64,000 nt of DNA, from NCBI GenBank assembly GCA_965224785.1, contig OZ245062.1, positions 2,294,001-2,358,000 of the forward strand, written 5' to 3'. Both the position numbers and the translations under genes were made by a program. Positions 1 through 8,297 of this stretch are shown here, one piece after another. This DNA comes from JALSNL01 sp036479585. GTDB lineage: Bacteria > Bacteroidota > Ignavibacteria > Ignavibacteriales > Melioribacteraceae. How positions within the stretch are numbered: position 1 is the stretch's first letter; each line of letters begins with the position of its first letter. Below the pieces are notes generated by a model. That model was not told where the DNA came from, did not search any database, and saw nothing but the letters and a program-made list of their open reading frames with translations.

Positions 1-758
1 AGGTCAAACTTCCAACCCGGATCTGCTTCTCTTAATTTGAAATTTATTAAACCTCCAATAAAATCAGCATCATGATCAGCAGTAGCAGCTTTGATAACCT
101 CTATACCATCTAGAGAATAAGGCGAGATCATACTTATATCAGTACTCCTATCTTGTCCACTTGCAGACATTGAAACTCCCTCAATTGTTACTTTATTGTA
201 TTTGGGTGATAACCCACGAACAACTACTTTGTTGCCCTCTCCACCACTTCTGAGAACAGAAACACCGGGAAGTCGTCCAACAGATTCTGCAGCATTTGCA
301 TCTGGTAGCTCTTGCAATTTTTCGGCTGAGACAACATTTTTGATGGACTTAGAAGAAAGTTGTTCATTTATAGCACTCATCTGCCCTTTTGCTTGAGCAG
401 TAACTACTACGTCTTCAGTTTCTAAACCTCCACTAAATCCTAATTCAATTTCTAGTTGGAGAGTTTTGTCTGCTTCAACATTAATTGTAATATTTTGTAC
501 TTCATAGCCAATATAAGAAGCACGCAATGTATATTCACCAGTTGGAATATTAGTTAATCTAAAATTACCATCAATATCAGAAGCCGCTCCAAAACCAGTT
601 CCAATAAGAAAAACATTTGTGCCAATCAGTGCTTCCCCAGTTGCCTTGTCTTTAACACTACCCTTAACATTACCTTTTGATTGGGCAAATAATTGAGATG
701 AAAACAATAGAACTAAGAATAAAACTGATGAGTAAAGTGCGGATTTTCTTTTGTACAT
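1..758 (-). CDS. TonB-dependent receptor, N-terminal part (truncated by window edge)
   Basis: Outer-membrane receptor for TonB-driven uptake, probably of oligosaccharides. Reading down from the ATG at 756-758, the frame stays open to base 1 (about 252 codons). A signal peptide (residues 1-26, ending LFAQ) is followed by a carboxypeptidase-D regulatory-like beta-sandwich (about 29-110, with motifs GEALIGTNVF and YIGYE). Then comes the start of the plug domain (about 130-252, with ELPDANAAESVGRLPGVSV and VVRGLSPKYNKV). The barrel lies outside the window. It is closely similar in layout to the complete receptor at 15988-18954, so the two are paralogs. An AAGGAATT stretch lies just before the start. 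It follows rhaA on the same strand, and a hairpin separates them. The family call is firm; the substrate is unknown, with rhamnose-containing glycans inferred from the neighbour. Confidence 0.93.
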   Translation of the reverse strand, partial: MYKRKSALYSSVLFLVLLFSSQLFAQSKGNVKGSVKDKATGEALIGTNVFLIGTGFGAASDIDGNFRLTNIPTGEYTLRASYIGYEVQNITINVEADKTLQLEIELGFSGGLETEDVVVTAQAKGQMSAINEQLSSKSIKNVVSAEKLQELPDANAAESVGRLPGVSVLRSGGEGNKVVVRGLSPKYNKVTIEGVSMSASGQDRSTDISMISPYSLDGIEVIKAATADHDADFIGGLINFKLREADPGWKFD

Positions 759-814
759 ATTAATTCCTTTTCAAAATTAAAATTGTCTATAGTACAATTA
801 AAGCTTTTAAAAAT

Positions 815-846
815 GGAGAATATAATTGTGCAAACTTATATTCTCC
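815..846 (-). terminator. Possible rho-independent terminator after rhaA
   Basis: The arms GGAGAATATAA (815-825) and TTATATTCTCC (836-846) form a perfect 11-bp stem with a 10-nt loop. On the minus strand the stem is followed by ATTTT. This fits a weak terminator between rhaA and the downstream receptor, but the stem is AT-rich and the T-run short. It could equally be a leader hairpin for the receptor transcript. Confidence 0.4.
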
Positions 847-931
847 TTATCATTCATAACTAACGGGGGAATTAGTTGATGAAATTCAAATAATAAATCT
901 TTAGAAAATATTATTTTTATTTAGAAATATT

Positions 932-2200
932 TTAACTTCTTTTAGAAAGAACATTTTTTTCGTAGGTTTTTACTTCCTCTAACCAAGCCATTCCGGTTGG
1001 AATATTTTCACTTAAACAATAGTAATCCCAAACTGCTCCAAAAGGCATTGTCTTTAGTTCTTCCAACATTGCAAGACGTGAAGTAAAATCATTATTATTT
1101 TCAAATTTTCTTAATGTATCAATTGGTTCAAGCATAGTTATCAGTAATGCCTTAATCATGTTTCTTGTTCCAGTAACCCAAGCTGCTACTCTATTAATAC
1201 TTGCATCAAAAAAATCTAAACCAATATGAGTTCGCTCTAAATAATTTCCTCTTACTAATTGTTCAGCTATTGCGTGTAAGTCATCATTCATTGTAACAAC
1301 ATGATCGCTATCCCAACGAACTGCTCTACTAACATGTAAAAGGATTTCATCTAAATATAACATTACCGAAGAAATTTTATCCGAAATACTTTCTGTTGGA
1401 TGAAAATGACCAGCATCTAAACAGAGAAGTTTTTTATTTTTAATTGCATAACCAAGATAAAATTCGTGCGAACCAACTACATAACTTTCAGATCCAATAC
1501 CAAAAAGTTTACTCTCTACAGCATCTAACAAATGGTCTTTATCATAATCATCAGAAAATATTTCATCTAAAGATTCGACCAATCTTTCTCTTGGTCCTCT
1601 TTTGTCTATAGGAATATTTTTGTAACCATCTGGGATCCAAACATTGTTTACACAAGGGGAACCCATTTCTTCCCCCATAACAGCTGCAATCTTTCTTGTT
1701 GCTTTTCCATGCTGAATCCAAAATTCTCTAGTACTTTTATCATTACTAGAAATTGTAAAACCATCATCAGCAAGCGGATGCGAAAAGAAAGAAGGGTTGA
1801 AATCTAATCCGGCCGTATTCTCTTTTGCCCAATCAATCCATCTACTAAAATGTTCTGGCTGAACTTCTGTTCGTTCAATTTTTTTTCCATCATTTTCTAA
1901 ATAGATTGCATGCAAATTAAGTCTGTGATTACCTGGAAGGAGACTATAGGTTTTTTCTAGATCGGCTCTTAGCTCATCTGCATTTCTAGCTTTGCCAGGA
2001 TAGTTGCCAGTTGCTTGAATTCCTCCACCAGATAATTCAGCACCAGCAGTTTCAAAACCACCAACATCATCACCTTGCCAACAGTGCAGACTGATAGAAA
2101 TATTTTTTAACTTTTGCAATACTAAATCTGTATCAACACCAAGTTCTGAGTATGATTCTTTTGCAAGTAAATATGCTTGTTCAATATTTTTTGATTTCAT
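932..2200 (-). CDS. rhaA: L-rhamnose isomerase
   Basis: Catalyses L-rhamnose to L-rhamnulose in the cytoplasm, the first step of rhamnose catabolism. The 422-residue protein matches the usual RhaA length (about 419 in E. coli). It carries the family hallmarks SLHCWQGDDVGGFE near residues 37-50, VWIPDGYKNIPIDKRGPRERL around 193-213, CLDAGHFHPTE around 260 and the metal-site region VRWDSDHVV around 290. The gene lies between a TBDR and a divergent AraC-type regulator. Its product would feed the aldolase of the BMC locus, but rhamnulokinase, needed between the two, is not in this window. A 40-bp element shared with the receptor at 15988 lies about 215 bp upstream. The ribosome-binding site is weak. 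Confidence 0.96.
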   Translation of the reverse strand: MKSKNIEQAYLLAKESYSELGVDTDLVLQKLKNISISLHCWQGDDVGGFETAGAELSGGGIQATGNYPGKARNADELRADLEKTYSLLPGNHRLNLHAIYLENDGKKIERTEVQPEHFSRWIDWAKENTAGLDFNPSFFSHPLADDGFTISSNDKSTREFWIQHGKATRKIAAVMGEEMGSPCVNNVWIPDGYKNIPIDKRGPRERLVESLDEIFSDDYDKDHLLDAVESKLFGIGSESYVVGSHEFYLGYAIKNKKLLCLDAGHFHPTESISDKISSVMLYLDEILLHVSRAVRWDSDHVVTMNDDLHAIAEQLVRGNYLERTHIGLDFFDASINRVAAWVTGTRNMIKALLITMLEPIDTLRKFENNNDFTSRLAMLEELKTMPFGAVWDYYCLSENIPTGMAWLEEVKTYEKNVLSKRS

Positions 2201-2528
2201 TTTATCACTATTTTTTTATGAATGAATAAATTCTATTTACTAAGTATATTTAATATAGTAAAATATTTCCAAATATTAAGACATAATTATCTTAAAGATA
2301 ATAGGATTTACACCTATAATTATCACTCAACTATTATCTCACAAAGCTTCGCCAATTCACTTACATGAGTACTAATAAATTTAAAAGAATGTTACCTATT
2401 GGAGAAAAATAATACAATGGTTTATTTGGGATTTTTTTTATACTTTTTGACACAAAGAAGTTTCTAATAATATGAAATTTTACTTAATTATTTTTATTAT
2501 TATAATTTTAACTATTTAAGATTAAGCT
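2201..2528. promoter_or_regulatory. Divergent rhaA / araC-type intergenic region (328 bp)
   Basis: This region must hold promoters for both rhaA (minus) and the AraC-type regulator (plus). It is very AT-rich. It contains the conserved 40-bp element listed separately (2415-2454). A stretch at 2351-2391 resembles parts of the leader of the PhyH gene at 3912: GCCAATTCACTTACAT at 2351-2366 matches 3805-3820 at 15 of 16 bases. No unambiguous promoter boxes were found. Confidence 0.6.
2415..2454 (-). promoter_or_regulatory. Conserved 40-bp element upstream of rhaA (candidate AraC-type site)
   Basis: This 40-bp stretch contains TATTTGGGATTTTTTTTA followed by TACTTTTT[G/A]ACACA (plus-strand reading). 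It matches bases 19180-19219 at 37 of 40 positions. Both copies lie in the same orientation relative to a minus-strand gene and at a similar distance from the start codon (215 bp here, 226 bp for the receptor). The adjacent AraC-type gene begins about 75 bp away on the other side. A shared activator site is the simplest reading, but binding is inferred. Confidence 0.55.
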
Positions 2529-3425
2529 ATGATCCAAACAAAATATTCTAGATACGATTATTTAAATATTTCTGACTCAGATGATATTTGGGGATTGTAT
2601 GTATTAGGTGCTGGTATAGCAGACGTTCCTCCACATACAATTTATCCCCCCACAAAACATCCTGTTAACTATATGTTTAACTGTAAACATGGAAGAACTC
2701 TACCAAGCTTTCAATTATTATATATTACAAAGGGTGAAGGAATATTTGAGACAAAAAGAATAAAAAGGACAATTGTTAAAGAAGGTTCTTTGATATTTCT
2801 GTATCCAAATGAGTGGCATACTTATCGTCCAAATAAAAAAACGGGTTGGAAAGAATATTGGATTTCATTTAACGGAGAGCAACCAAGAAAATTTCTTGAA
2901 AAAAATATTCTACATAGAGACAAGCCAATTATTGAAATAGGATTAAATGAAACTATTGTAAATTTATTTAATCAAATTTTGGAATTATTGGAAAACGAAA
3001 GTCTTGGATTTAGAGAAATAATTTCTTCCTTAGCTTATCAAATTATTGCACAAATAAATTCAGTAAATAGAAGAAAACAGTTTGGTGGAAAACAAATTGA
3101 AAAAGTAATTTTAGAAGCTAAAATTTATCTTGCAGAAAATATTTCGCATCAAGTTAATTTTAAAGAATTAGCAAACGAATTAAATGTAGGCTACTCTTGG
3201 TTTAGAAGAATGTTTCAGCACTATACTCATTTACCGCCTTCTCAATATTTTCAATTATTAAAATTGAATAAAGCTAAGACTCTCCTTATTGGAACTTCAA
3301 TGCATATTAGTGAGATCTCAGACTTTCTTGGATTTGAAAATCAATATTACTTCTCAAAATTTTTCAAAAAAAGAACTGAGTTTTCTCCTTCTAGTTGGAG
3401 AAAACATTATCAAACAAAACAATAA
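2529..3425 (+). CDS. AraC-family transcriptional regulator (probable rhamnose-responsive activator)
   Basis: Cytoplasmic transcription factor of 298 residues. The N-terminal half (about 20-160) looks like a cupin-type sugar-sensing domain, with GRTLPSFQLLYITKGEGIFE and the NEWHTYRP segment. The C-terminal 100 residues hold two helix-turn-helix units: VNFKELANELNVGYSWFRRMF, and an AraC signature ending HISEISDFLGFENQYYFSKFFKKRTEFSPSSWR. It is divergent from rhaA, as RhaR/RhaS-type regulators often are. The conserved 40-bp element between the two genes, repeated before the TBDR at 18954, is its most likely target. The family call is firm; rhamnose as inducer is inferred from position. Confidence 0.92.
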   Translation: MIQTKYSRYDYLNISDSDDIWGLYVLGAGIADVPPHTIYPPTKHPVNYMFNCKHGRTLPSFQLLYITKGEGIFETKRIKRTIVKEGSLIFLYPNEWHTYRPNKKTGWKEYWISFNGEQPRKFLEKNILHRDKPIIEIGLNETIVNLFNQILELLENESLGFREIISSLAYQIIAQINSVNRRKQFGGKQIEKVILEAKIYLAENISHQVNFKELANELNVGYSWFRRMFQHYTHLPPSQYFQLLKLNKAKTLLIGTSMHISEISDFLGFENQYYFSKFFKKRTEFSPSSWRKHYQTKQ

Positions 3426-3911
3426 CTTTATATATAATAATTAACAACTAAATCACTATGGTGTGCAAGTCCACTAGTTTGGATAAGAAATAAATTTACT
3501 TAGAAGAACCAAAAGACAAATTACAAAATTCAAATAATACCAAATTTCAAATCTAAGATTCAATTAGTTTTCGGAAATTAGTTAAATCGAAAAATAATTT
3601 GTCATTCCGATTTTTATCGTTTTTTGATAAAATACCGAAATCTCTTACTTAAAACAGATACCGGTATTGCAAAAAATGCAAACTGGTATGACAACATAAA
3701 TCCGAAAACCAAACTGTATATTTTTTACTCTAACCAAGACCGAAAAAATTCCCAGTTATAAATAAAATTTTGACATTACATCTTTTTTTACTATTTTCGT
3801 TTTTGCCAATTCAGTTACATCAACAAATACTTCATATTATTTTCTAAATAATCATTATACAGAGTGCTAATTTATTAATGTGTACACTAATAATAATTTA
3901 AAGGAATCAAA
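3426..3911. other. Intergenic region (486 bp) with a repeat element and the PhyH leader
   Basis: No gene was found here. The first part includes a low-complexity CAAAT-rich tract (about 3518-3560), typical of decayed intergenic repeats. It is followed by a copy of the approximately 92-bp repeat (3601-3692, listed separately). The last 200 bp form the leader of the plus-strand PhyH gene, with AAAGGAATCAAA directly before its ATG. Confidence 0.6.
3562..3702 (-). repeat. MITE-like intergenic repeat, copy 1 (core 3601-3692)
   Basis: The core is exactly 92 bp and ends in GTCATTCC and GGTATGAC, short imperfect inverted termini. Its reverse complement aligns without gaps to 15852-15943 at about 74 of 92 positions. 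Homology continues on both sides: TTCCGAAAACTAATT on one side and GATTTATG[T/C]TGTCATACC on the other, giving a unit of about 130-140 bp. No coding capacity is seen. It looks like a non-autonomous mobile or palindromic repeat. Confidence 0.75.
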
Positions 3912-4751
3912 ATGAATCATTCAATTTCCACAGAGCAAATAACTTCCTACCAAGAAAACGGTTTTCTTATTGTTGACGATTTTTTATCAAAAGAAGAATT
4001 AGATAATTGGAGAAAAACTATTTTTTCTGCAGTTGAAAATAGAGATGGAATTAAAATTCCTGGTACTATGGTTAAAACCGGTGATGATGATAAAATTAAT
4101 TATGATGCAAACAATACTAATTCTGATGCAGATTTTTTTGGAAAAGTTTTTGATCAAATAATAAACCTTTGGCAGACAGATGATAAAGTGAAAGAATTAA
4201 TTCTTGATGAAAAAATTGCAAAAATGGTTGCAGAGCTTTCTGGTTCTGATGGAATGAGACCGTGGCATGATCAGGCATTATTTAAATTACCTTGGGCTAA
4301 TCCTACTGCCTGGCATTTAGATACTCCCTTCTGGTCATTTAGTAACAGAAATGCTTTATCCATTTGGATTGCACTTGATGATTCAACTTTAGAAAATGGC
4401 TGTCTATATTTTTTACCTGGCACTCATAAAAAAACTACTTTTGAGAATTTTGGAATTGGCAAGAATATGGATGTTATCTTTAATCACTATCCTCAATTCA
4501 GAAATGTTCAGCCAGTTGCAGCCCCTATTAAAGCTGGTAGTTGTACATTCCACAATGGACTTTGTATTCATGGAGCTGGACCAAATATGACAGCTGGTTT
4601 TAGGCGTGCAATGACTTGTGCATTTATGCCCGACGGAAGTACATTTAACGGACAACAAAATATTTTAAGCGAAGAATATTTTAACTCATTGAAAATTGGA
4701 GAGCAACTCAATAACAAAAAACAAAACCCTCTCATCTACAGTAAAGGATAA
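3912..4751 (+). CDS. Phytanoyl-CoA dioxygenase (PhyH)-family Fe(II)/2-oxoglutarate oxygenase
   Basis: Probable cytoplasmic non-haem iron oxygenase of 279 residues. The double-stranded beta-helix facial triad is visible: H135-x-D137 in AWHLDTPFW and H220 in FHNGLCIHGAGPN. A likely 2-oxoglutarate-binding Arg is near 231 (GFRRAM). A good ribosome-binding site (AAAGGAATCAAA) precedes the ATG. It is followed after 5 bp by a TIM-barrel isomerase/epimerase-like gene on the same strand, so the two form an operon running against all flanking genes. It is related to the PhyH proteins at 49445 and 62644. The substrate is unknown; the setting suggests oxidation of a sugar or sugar-derived ether, which is inference only. 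Confidence 0.88.
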   Translation: MNHSISTEQITSYQENGFLIVDDFLSKEELDNWRKTIFSAVENRDGIKIPGTMVKTGDDDKINYDANNTNSDADFFGKVFDQIINLWQTDDKVKELILDEKIAKMVAELSGSDGMRPWHDQALFKLPWANPTAWHLDTPFWSFSNRNALSIWIALDDSTLENGCLYFLPGTHKKTTFENFGIGKNMDVIFNHYPQFRNVQPVAAPIKAGSCTFHNGLCIHGAGPNMTAGFRRAMTCAFMPDGSTFNGQQNILSEEYFNSLKIGEQLNNKKQNPLIYSKG

Positions 4752-4756
4752 AGGAA

Positions 4757-5569
4757 ATGGAAATTAAATACTTTTGTAGTAAGTGGGGATTTGATTCTCT
4801 TGATATGGAATCATTTTTAGAAAAAATTAAGTCTGCAGGATTTGATGGAGTTGAGTTAGGAATTCCTTTTAGAGAGGAGGAACAAAATCAATTAAAATCT
4901 TTGTTAGAAAAATACAAGCTAGATGTGATTGCCCACCAATACCAAGCTACCGGAGACTTTGATGAATACAAAGATACCTTTTTAAAGTCTTTAGAAAATG
5001 CTACTAAGTTTAATCCACTATTTATAAATTCACATACAGCAAGAGATTATTGGTCTGCTGAAAAAAATGTTGAAGTAATAAATATTGCTGATAGAATTCA
5101 AGAGAAATATGATATCAAGATTTTACATGAAACTCATCGCAAACATTTTTTATTTTCTACACTTACGGCAGAACAGTATTTTAAGTTATTACCAAACTTA
5201 AAAATAACTGCCGACTTATCTCATTGGACTTGTGTCTCAGAGACAATGCTTGAAGATCAAAAAGAAATTTTGGAATTAGGGATTGCAAGAACTGAACATA
5301 TTCATGCAAGAGTTGGATTTGAAGAGGGCCCACAAATATCTGACCCAAGAGCTAAAGAGTGGGAAGCGTATTTACAAACATTCACAAATTGGTGGCAAAG
5401 AATTGCTGATAGATTTAAAAAAGAGAATAGAGAATATTTAACTATAACTCCTGAGTTCGGTCCTGTGCCTTACACTTGGACAGTTCCACATACTAACAAA
5501 CCAGTTGCAGATTTTTTTGAAATGAATTGTTGGATGAAAGATTATTTGAAGAAAAAACTAACTTGTTAA
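4757..5569 (+). CDS. Sugar phosphate isomerase/epimerase-like TIM-barrel protein
   Basis: A 270-residue protein of the xylose-isomerase-like TIM barrel (AP-endonuclease 2) superfamily, probably acting on a sugar or keto-sugar in the cytoplasm. Visible family features are FLEKIKSAGFDGVELGIPF near the N-terminus and candidate metal ligands in LHETHR (about 127-132), DLSHW (about 151-155), EHIHARVG (about 178-185) and TPEFGP (about 234-239). AAAGGAAATG gives its start, 5 bp after the PhyH gene. Its stop codon overlaps that of the convergent acetate kinase gene at 5566-5569: the TTAA gives TAA on both strands. The exact reaction cannot be told from sequence. Confidence 0.83.
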   Translation: MEIKYFCSKWGFDSLDMESFLEKIKSAGFDGVELGIPFREEEQNQLKSLLEKYKLDVIAHQYQATGDFDEYKDTFLKSLENATKFNPLFINSHTARDYWSAEKNVEVINIADRIQEKYDIKILHETHRKHFLFSTLTAEQYFKLLPNLKITADLSHWTCVSETMLEDQKEILELGIARTEHIHARVGFEEGPQISDPRAKEWEAYLQTFTNWWQRIADRFKKENREYLTITPEFGPVPYTWTVPHTNKPVADFFEMNCWMKDYLKKKLTC

Positions 5570-6732
5570 TTTGCTAAATATTTTTCAACTTCTTTTGCTA
5601 CTATAAGTTCTTCATTTGTGGGAATTACAGCAACAATAATTTTTGATGATTCAGCAGAAATAATTCCTTCTGTTGGATTTTCATCATTCCTTTTTTCATC
5701 AAGAACAATTCCGAGATTATCTAGTTGTCCAATAATTTCTTTTCTTAAACGAGGTGACTTTTGTCCGGCACCGGCAGTAAATGCAATACACTCAGCTCCG
5801 TTGAGCGCGACGAGATATTCTCCAATATATCTTTTAACATAATACGCAAATGTTTTGAATGCCGTAGTTGCTTTTTCATCACCTTCGTTCATCTTAGTTT
5901 CAATATCTCTAAAATCACTCAAGCCTCCAGAGAGACCAAGCAAACCACTTTTAGACATTAGAATTTCTCGCGCATCATCAATTGATAAATTTTCTTTTTC
6001 CATTAAGTATAGCAGAGCATACGCATCAAGATCACCAACACGATTTGAATTTAACAAACCACTTTGCGGACTCATACCCATTGATACGTCAATTGACCAT
6101 CCATCTTTAATTGCACAAACCGAAGAGCTTCCACCAAGATGACAAGAGATAACTTTTTTAGATCCAAATAATTCGTTAGCTCTTTGTCCAATATATCTGT
6201 GCGATGCACCATGAAAACCATACTTACGAATTCCATGCTTCTCATAATACTCATAAGGAATTCCGTATAGATAAGCTTCTTCCGGAATGTTAACATGGAA
6301 GTGTGTTTCAAATAAACCGAGAAGTGGAGTTGAAACTAGTAGCTTTTTAAATACTGAAATTGCAGTAATGTAAACATCTGTATGAACTGGAGCTAGCGAG
6401 CGATAATCTTCCATTGAATTAAGAACACTATCAGTAAGTTCAACACAACCGGTAATATCTTTTGCGTGAACAGTTTTAAAACCTACTGCACTAATGTCTT
6501 CAATAGAATATTTTCCTTTTAAGGATGATAAAGTTAAATCTACTGCTTTGAAATAATCTTCAATCTTTAGCACTTCCCTTTTCTGTTCTTCATCACCAAA
6601 AGAATAAGTATAGATTCCTTCATCATCTCCTATACGTTCAACTGTTGCTTGGTAAAGCACAGTCATATCAGTAGTTTTGTAGAGTTTACATTTATATGAT
6701 GTACTTCCGGGATTTGCAATTAGTATTTTCAT
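5566..6732 (-). CDS. ackA: Acetate kinase family acyl-phosphate kinase
   Basis: Transfers phosphate from an acyl-phosphate to ADP, forming a carboxylate plus ATP; in a lactaldehyde BMC the substrate would be lactyl-phosphate or acetyl-phosphate. At 388 residues it has normal family length. The N-terminal MKILIANPGSTSYK is a divergent form of the usual NSGSSS loop. YGFHGASHRYI (about 173-183), SCHLGGSSSVCAI (about 197-209), and later TAGAGQKSP are ASKHA-fold kinase motifs. It is the last gene of the BMC operon, 14 bp after the aldolase gene. No encapsulation peptide is evident, so it may act outside the shell. Its expected partner, a PduL or Pta phosphotransacylase, is not in the window. Confidence 0.93.
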   Translation of the reverse strand: MKILIANPGSTSYKCKLYKTTDMTVLYQATVERIGDDEGIYTYSFGDEEQKREVLKIEDYFKAVDLTLSSLKGKYSIEDISAVGFKTVHAKDITGCVELTDSVLNSMEDYRSLAPVHTDVYITAISVFKKLLVSTPLLGLFETHFHVNIPEEAYLYGIPYEYYEKHGIRKYGFHGASHRYIGQRANELFGSKKVISCHLGGSSSVCAIKDGWSIDVSMGMSPQSGLLNSNRVGDLDAYALLYLMEKENLSIDDAREILMSKSGLLGLSGGLSDFRDIETKMNEGDEKATTAFKTFAYYVKRYIGEYLVALNGAECIAFTAGAGQKSPRLRKEIIGQLDNLGIVLDEKRNDENPTEGIISAESSKIIVAVIPTNEELIVAKEVEKYLAN

Positions 6733-6746
6733 GTTTCTCTATTAAA

Positions 6747-7547
6747 TTACTTTCTAAGTTTTGCCATTACATTTTCAGTTATCTTTCTTATTTGCTCATC
6801 AGAAATTTTACTAGTATTTTCAAAACTAACTTGTCCCATTTCAGATTTCGGATAAGAAGTACTACTCATTGGTGTAGAGCTACATGTTGTAATTGGTCCA
6901 GTTAAATTAAATTTTTCTCTTAGTCCCATTAGTCTGTCTCTTTCAACTTCCGGGAAAATACCAAGGTGACCAAGTTGAATTGATTTACTAACAATATTTG
7001 CTGTATGTTCCAAGGTTTCCATTCGGTGATATGCAGTTAGTAAGTCTGCACCTAACGTTAAAGCTCCGTGATTTTCAAGTAGAATAACATCATTGTTTTT
7101 TATGTGAGGTCTAATATTATCAGGCAATTCATCAGTAGAAGGAAGACCATATTTAGCAATTGGTACAGCACCAATAACAATAATCGCTTCTGGCAAAACA
7201 CATTTATCTAATGGAATTCCAGCAACGGCAAAACTTGTTGCAAAAGGTGGATGTGCATGAACAACTGCATGAATATCAGGTCTTTCTTTATAAACATCAA
7301 TATGCATTTTAACTTCACTTGAAGGTCTATAGTTTGGATTACCTGAAATAACATTACCATTATAATCTACTTTGATAATCATATCAGTAGTCATGAAACC
7401 TTTACTAATTCCTGTAGGAGTTGTCAGCAGTTCTTTGTCATTAAGACGTACGGTCATATTGCCATCATTTGCAGCAACATAATTTCTCTGCCAAATTCTT
7501 TTTCCTAGGTCAACAAAAAGTTTTTTAAGTTCCCATTCATTTGTCAT
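6747..7547 (-). CDS. Class II aldolase (fuculose/rhamnulose-1-phosphate type), BMC-targeted
   Basis: Cleaves a 6-deoxy-ketose-1-phosphate to dihydroxyacetone phosphate and lactaldehyde. The 266-residue protein has the zinc aldolase/adducin fold. A catalytic Glu lies in RPSSEVKMHIDVY, metal-binding His residues in VVHAHPPFATSFA, and a further His in LLENHGALTLG. It is longer than the E. coli FucA-type enzyme (about 215 residues). The extra C-terminus ends in an amphipathic helix, SDEQIRKITENVMAKLRK (about 249-266), after a Ser/Thr-rich linker, as seen for aldolases packaged in PVM-type microcompartments. It sits between shell genes and ackA. Given rhaA nearby, rhamnulose-1-phosphate is the likeliest substrate; fuculose-1-phosphate is possible. 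Confidence 0.92.
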   Translation of the reverse strand: MTNEWELKKLFVDLGKRIWQRNYVAANDGNMTVRLNDKELLTTPTGISKGFMTTDMIIKVDYNGNVISGNPNYRPSSEVKMHIDVYKERPDIHAVVHAHPPFATSFAVAGIPLDKCVLPEAIIVIGAVPIAKYGLPSTDELPDNIRPHIKNNDVILLENHGALTLGADLLTAYHRMETLEHTANIVSKSIQLGHLGIFPEVERDRLMGLREKFNLTGPITTCSSTPMSSTSYPKSEMGQVSFENTSKISDEQIRKITENVMAKLRK

Positions 7548-7589
7548 AATTAAACCTTATTATTTATTATAATTTATTGTCTTGTTAAT

Positions 7590-7611
7590 CGTCACGGAAT
7601 GATCCGTGACG
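7590..7611. repeat. Short palindromic hairpin in the BMC operon
   Basis: CGTCACGGA and TCCGTGACG form a perfect 9-bp stem around a 4-nt loop. It lies in the 208-bp gap between the aldolase gene and the first BMC-P gene. It has no T-run on the minus strand, so it is more likely a dispersed repeat or an RNA-processing hairpin than a terminator. Confidence 0.5.
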
Positions 7612-7686
7612 GCAAAGTTAAAAGTCTGTGATGGTAAAGTCAATTTCTCTCTCCCAAAACTTTTGTATTCATCTCCACTAAACACA

Positions 7687-7714
7687 GTCATGCTGAGCGG
7701 AGTCGAAGTATGAT
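7687..7714. repeat. REP-like intergenic repeat (GTCATGCTGAGCGGAG type)
   Basis: The stretch GTCATGCTGAGCGGAGTCG followed by AAGTATGAT has imperfect inverted ends (TCAT...ATGA). It resembles a small dispersed palindrome that I recall from intergenic regions of many Bacteroidota and other genomes. It lies inside the BMC operon, between the aldolase and shell genes. Confidence 0.5.
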
Positions 7715-7755
7715 GGTAATTATCGGTAAAATTTATATCTATGTCCTAAATAGAA

Positions 7756-8034
7756 TTAGTTTATATCTTTATAATCAATCCTATCAACAATTGCCATAAT
7801 TAGAGTTCTAATTGGAGCAAGCTCAAGATCAAATACTGCTTTAGCTACTCCTGGAGCTCCACCACAAATAACAGTATCACCAACGCCAGCACTAACATAG
7901 TCAATAGCTACCCACTCATTACCACTTTCTGTTTCATCTGGATTAATTGGTTGTACAACAAATACTGGTTTCCCAATATAAGCAGAATGTTTTTCAGTAG
8001 AAATTACTCTTTTAACAATTCTAGCCAAAAACAT
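7756..8034 (-). CDS. BMC-P shell vertex protein (EutN/CcmL family)
   Basis: A 92-residue pentameric vertex protein that caps the microcompartment shell. It shows the family layout: an N-terminal strand (FLARIVKRVIST), a lysine-containing strand (GKPVFVVQPI), AIDYVSAGVGDTVICGGAPGVAKA in the middle, and a C-terminal IMAIVDRID. It has the longest insertion of the four paralogs between strands 2 and 3 (NPDETESGNEW). Its start codon overlaps the stop of the preceding BMC-P gene by one base (position 8034), so the two are translationally coupled. It is third in a run of three BMC-P genes. Confidence 0.95.
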   Translation of the reverse strand: MFLARIVKRVISTEKHSAYIGKPVFVVQPINPDETESGNEWVAIDYVSAGVGDTVICGGAPGVAKAVFDLELAPIRTLIMAIVDRIDYKDIN

Positions 8035-8297
8035 TATGCAATCTCATCAACAAGTTGAACAATACTCGCATTTACTGGAGCAAAACCAGAATCAAAAACT
8101 TGCGTTGCATCTGTACTAGTAACATAAATAATTTCAGAACCAACAAAGCCAATACTTTTAGGGTCTGCAACTACAAGTGGGTTACCAGTATTTTTACCTT
8201 TGGTAGAAATTGGTTGAACAACTGATAGTCTGCATCCATTAAGTTCTTCAACTTTTCTTGATGCCCAAACAACTCCTATCACTTTCCCAAGTTTCAT
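8034..8297 (-). CDS. BMC-P shell vertex protein (EutN/CcmL family)
   Basis: An 87-residue shell pentamer subunit. The N-terminal MKLGKVIGVVWASRKVEELNG is a classic EutN/CcmL start, and the C-terminal half (GFVGSEIIYVTSTDATQVF, ending VQLVDEIA) completes the barrel. It overlaps the upstream BMC-P gene by 4 bp (ATGA, 8294-8297) and the downstream one by 1 bp. It diverges from the canonical SAG[V/E/P]GD motif, reading SIGFVGSE, so it may fill a distinct vertex position or form mixed pentamers; this is inference. Confidence 0.94.
   Translation of the reverse strand: MKLGKVIGVVWASRKVEELNGCRLSVVQPISTKGKNTGNPLVVADPKSIGFVGSEIIYVTSTDATQVFDSGFAPVNASIVQLVDEIA

Noticed and set aside
7591..7610. Attenuator or riboswitch between aldolase and shell genes
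   Set aside because: Only a simple 9-bp hairpin and a REP-like repeat are present; no conserved riboswitch core could be recognised.
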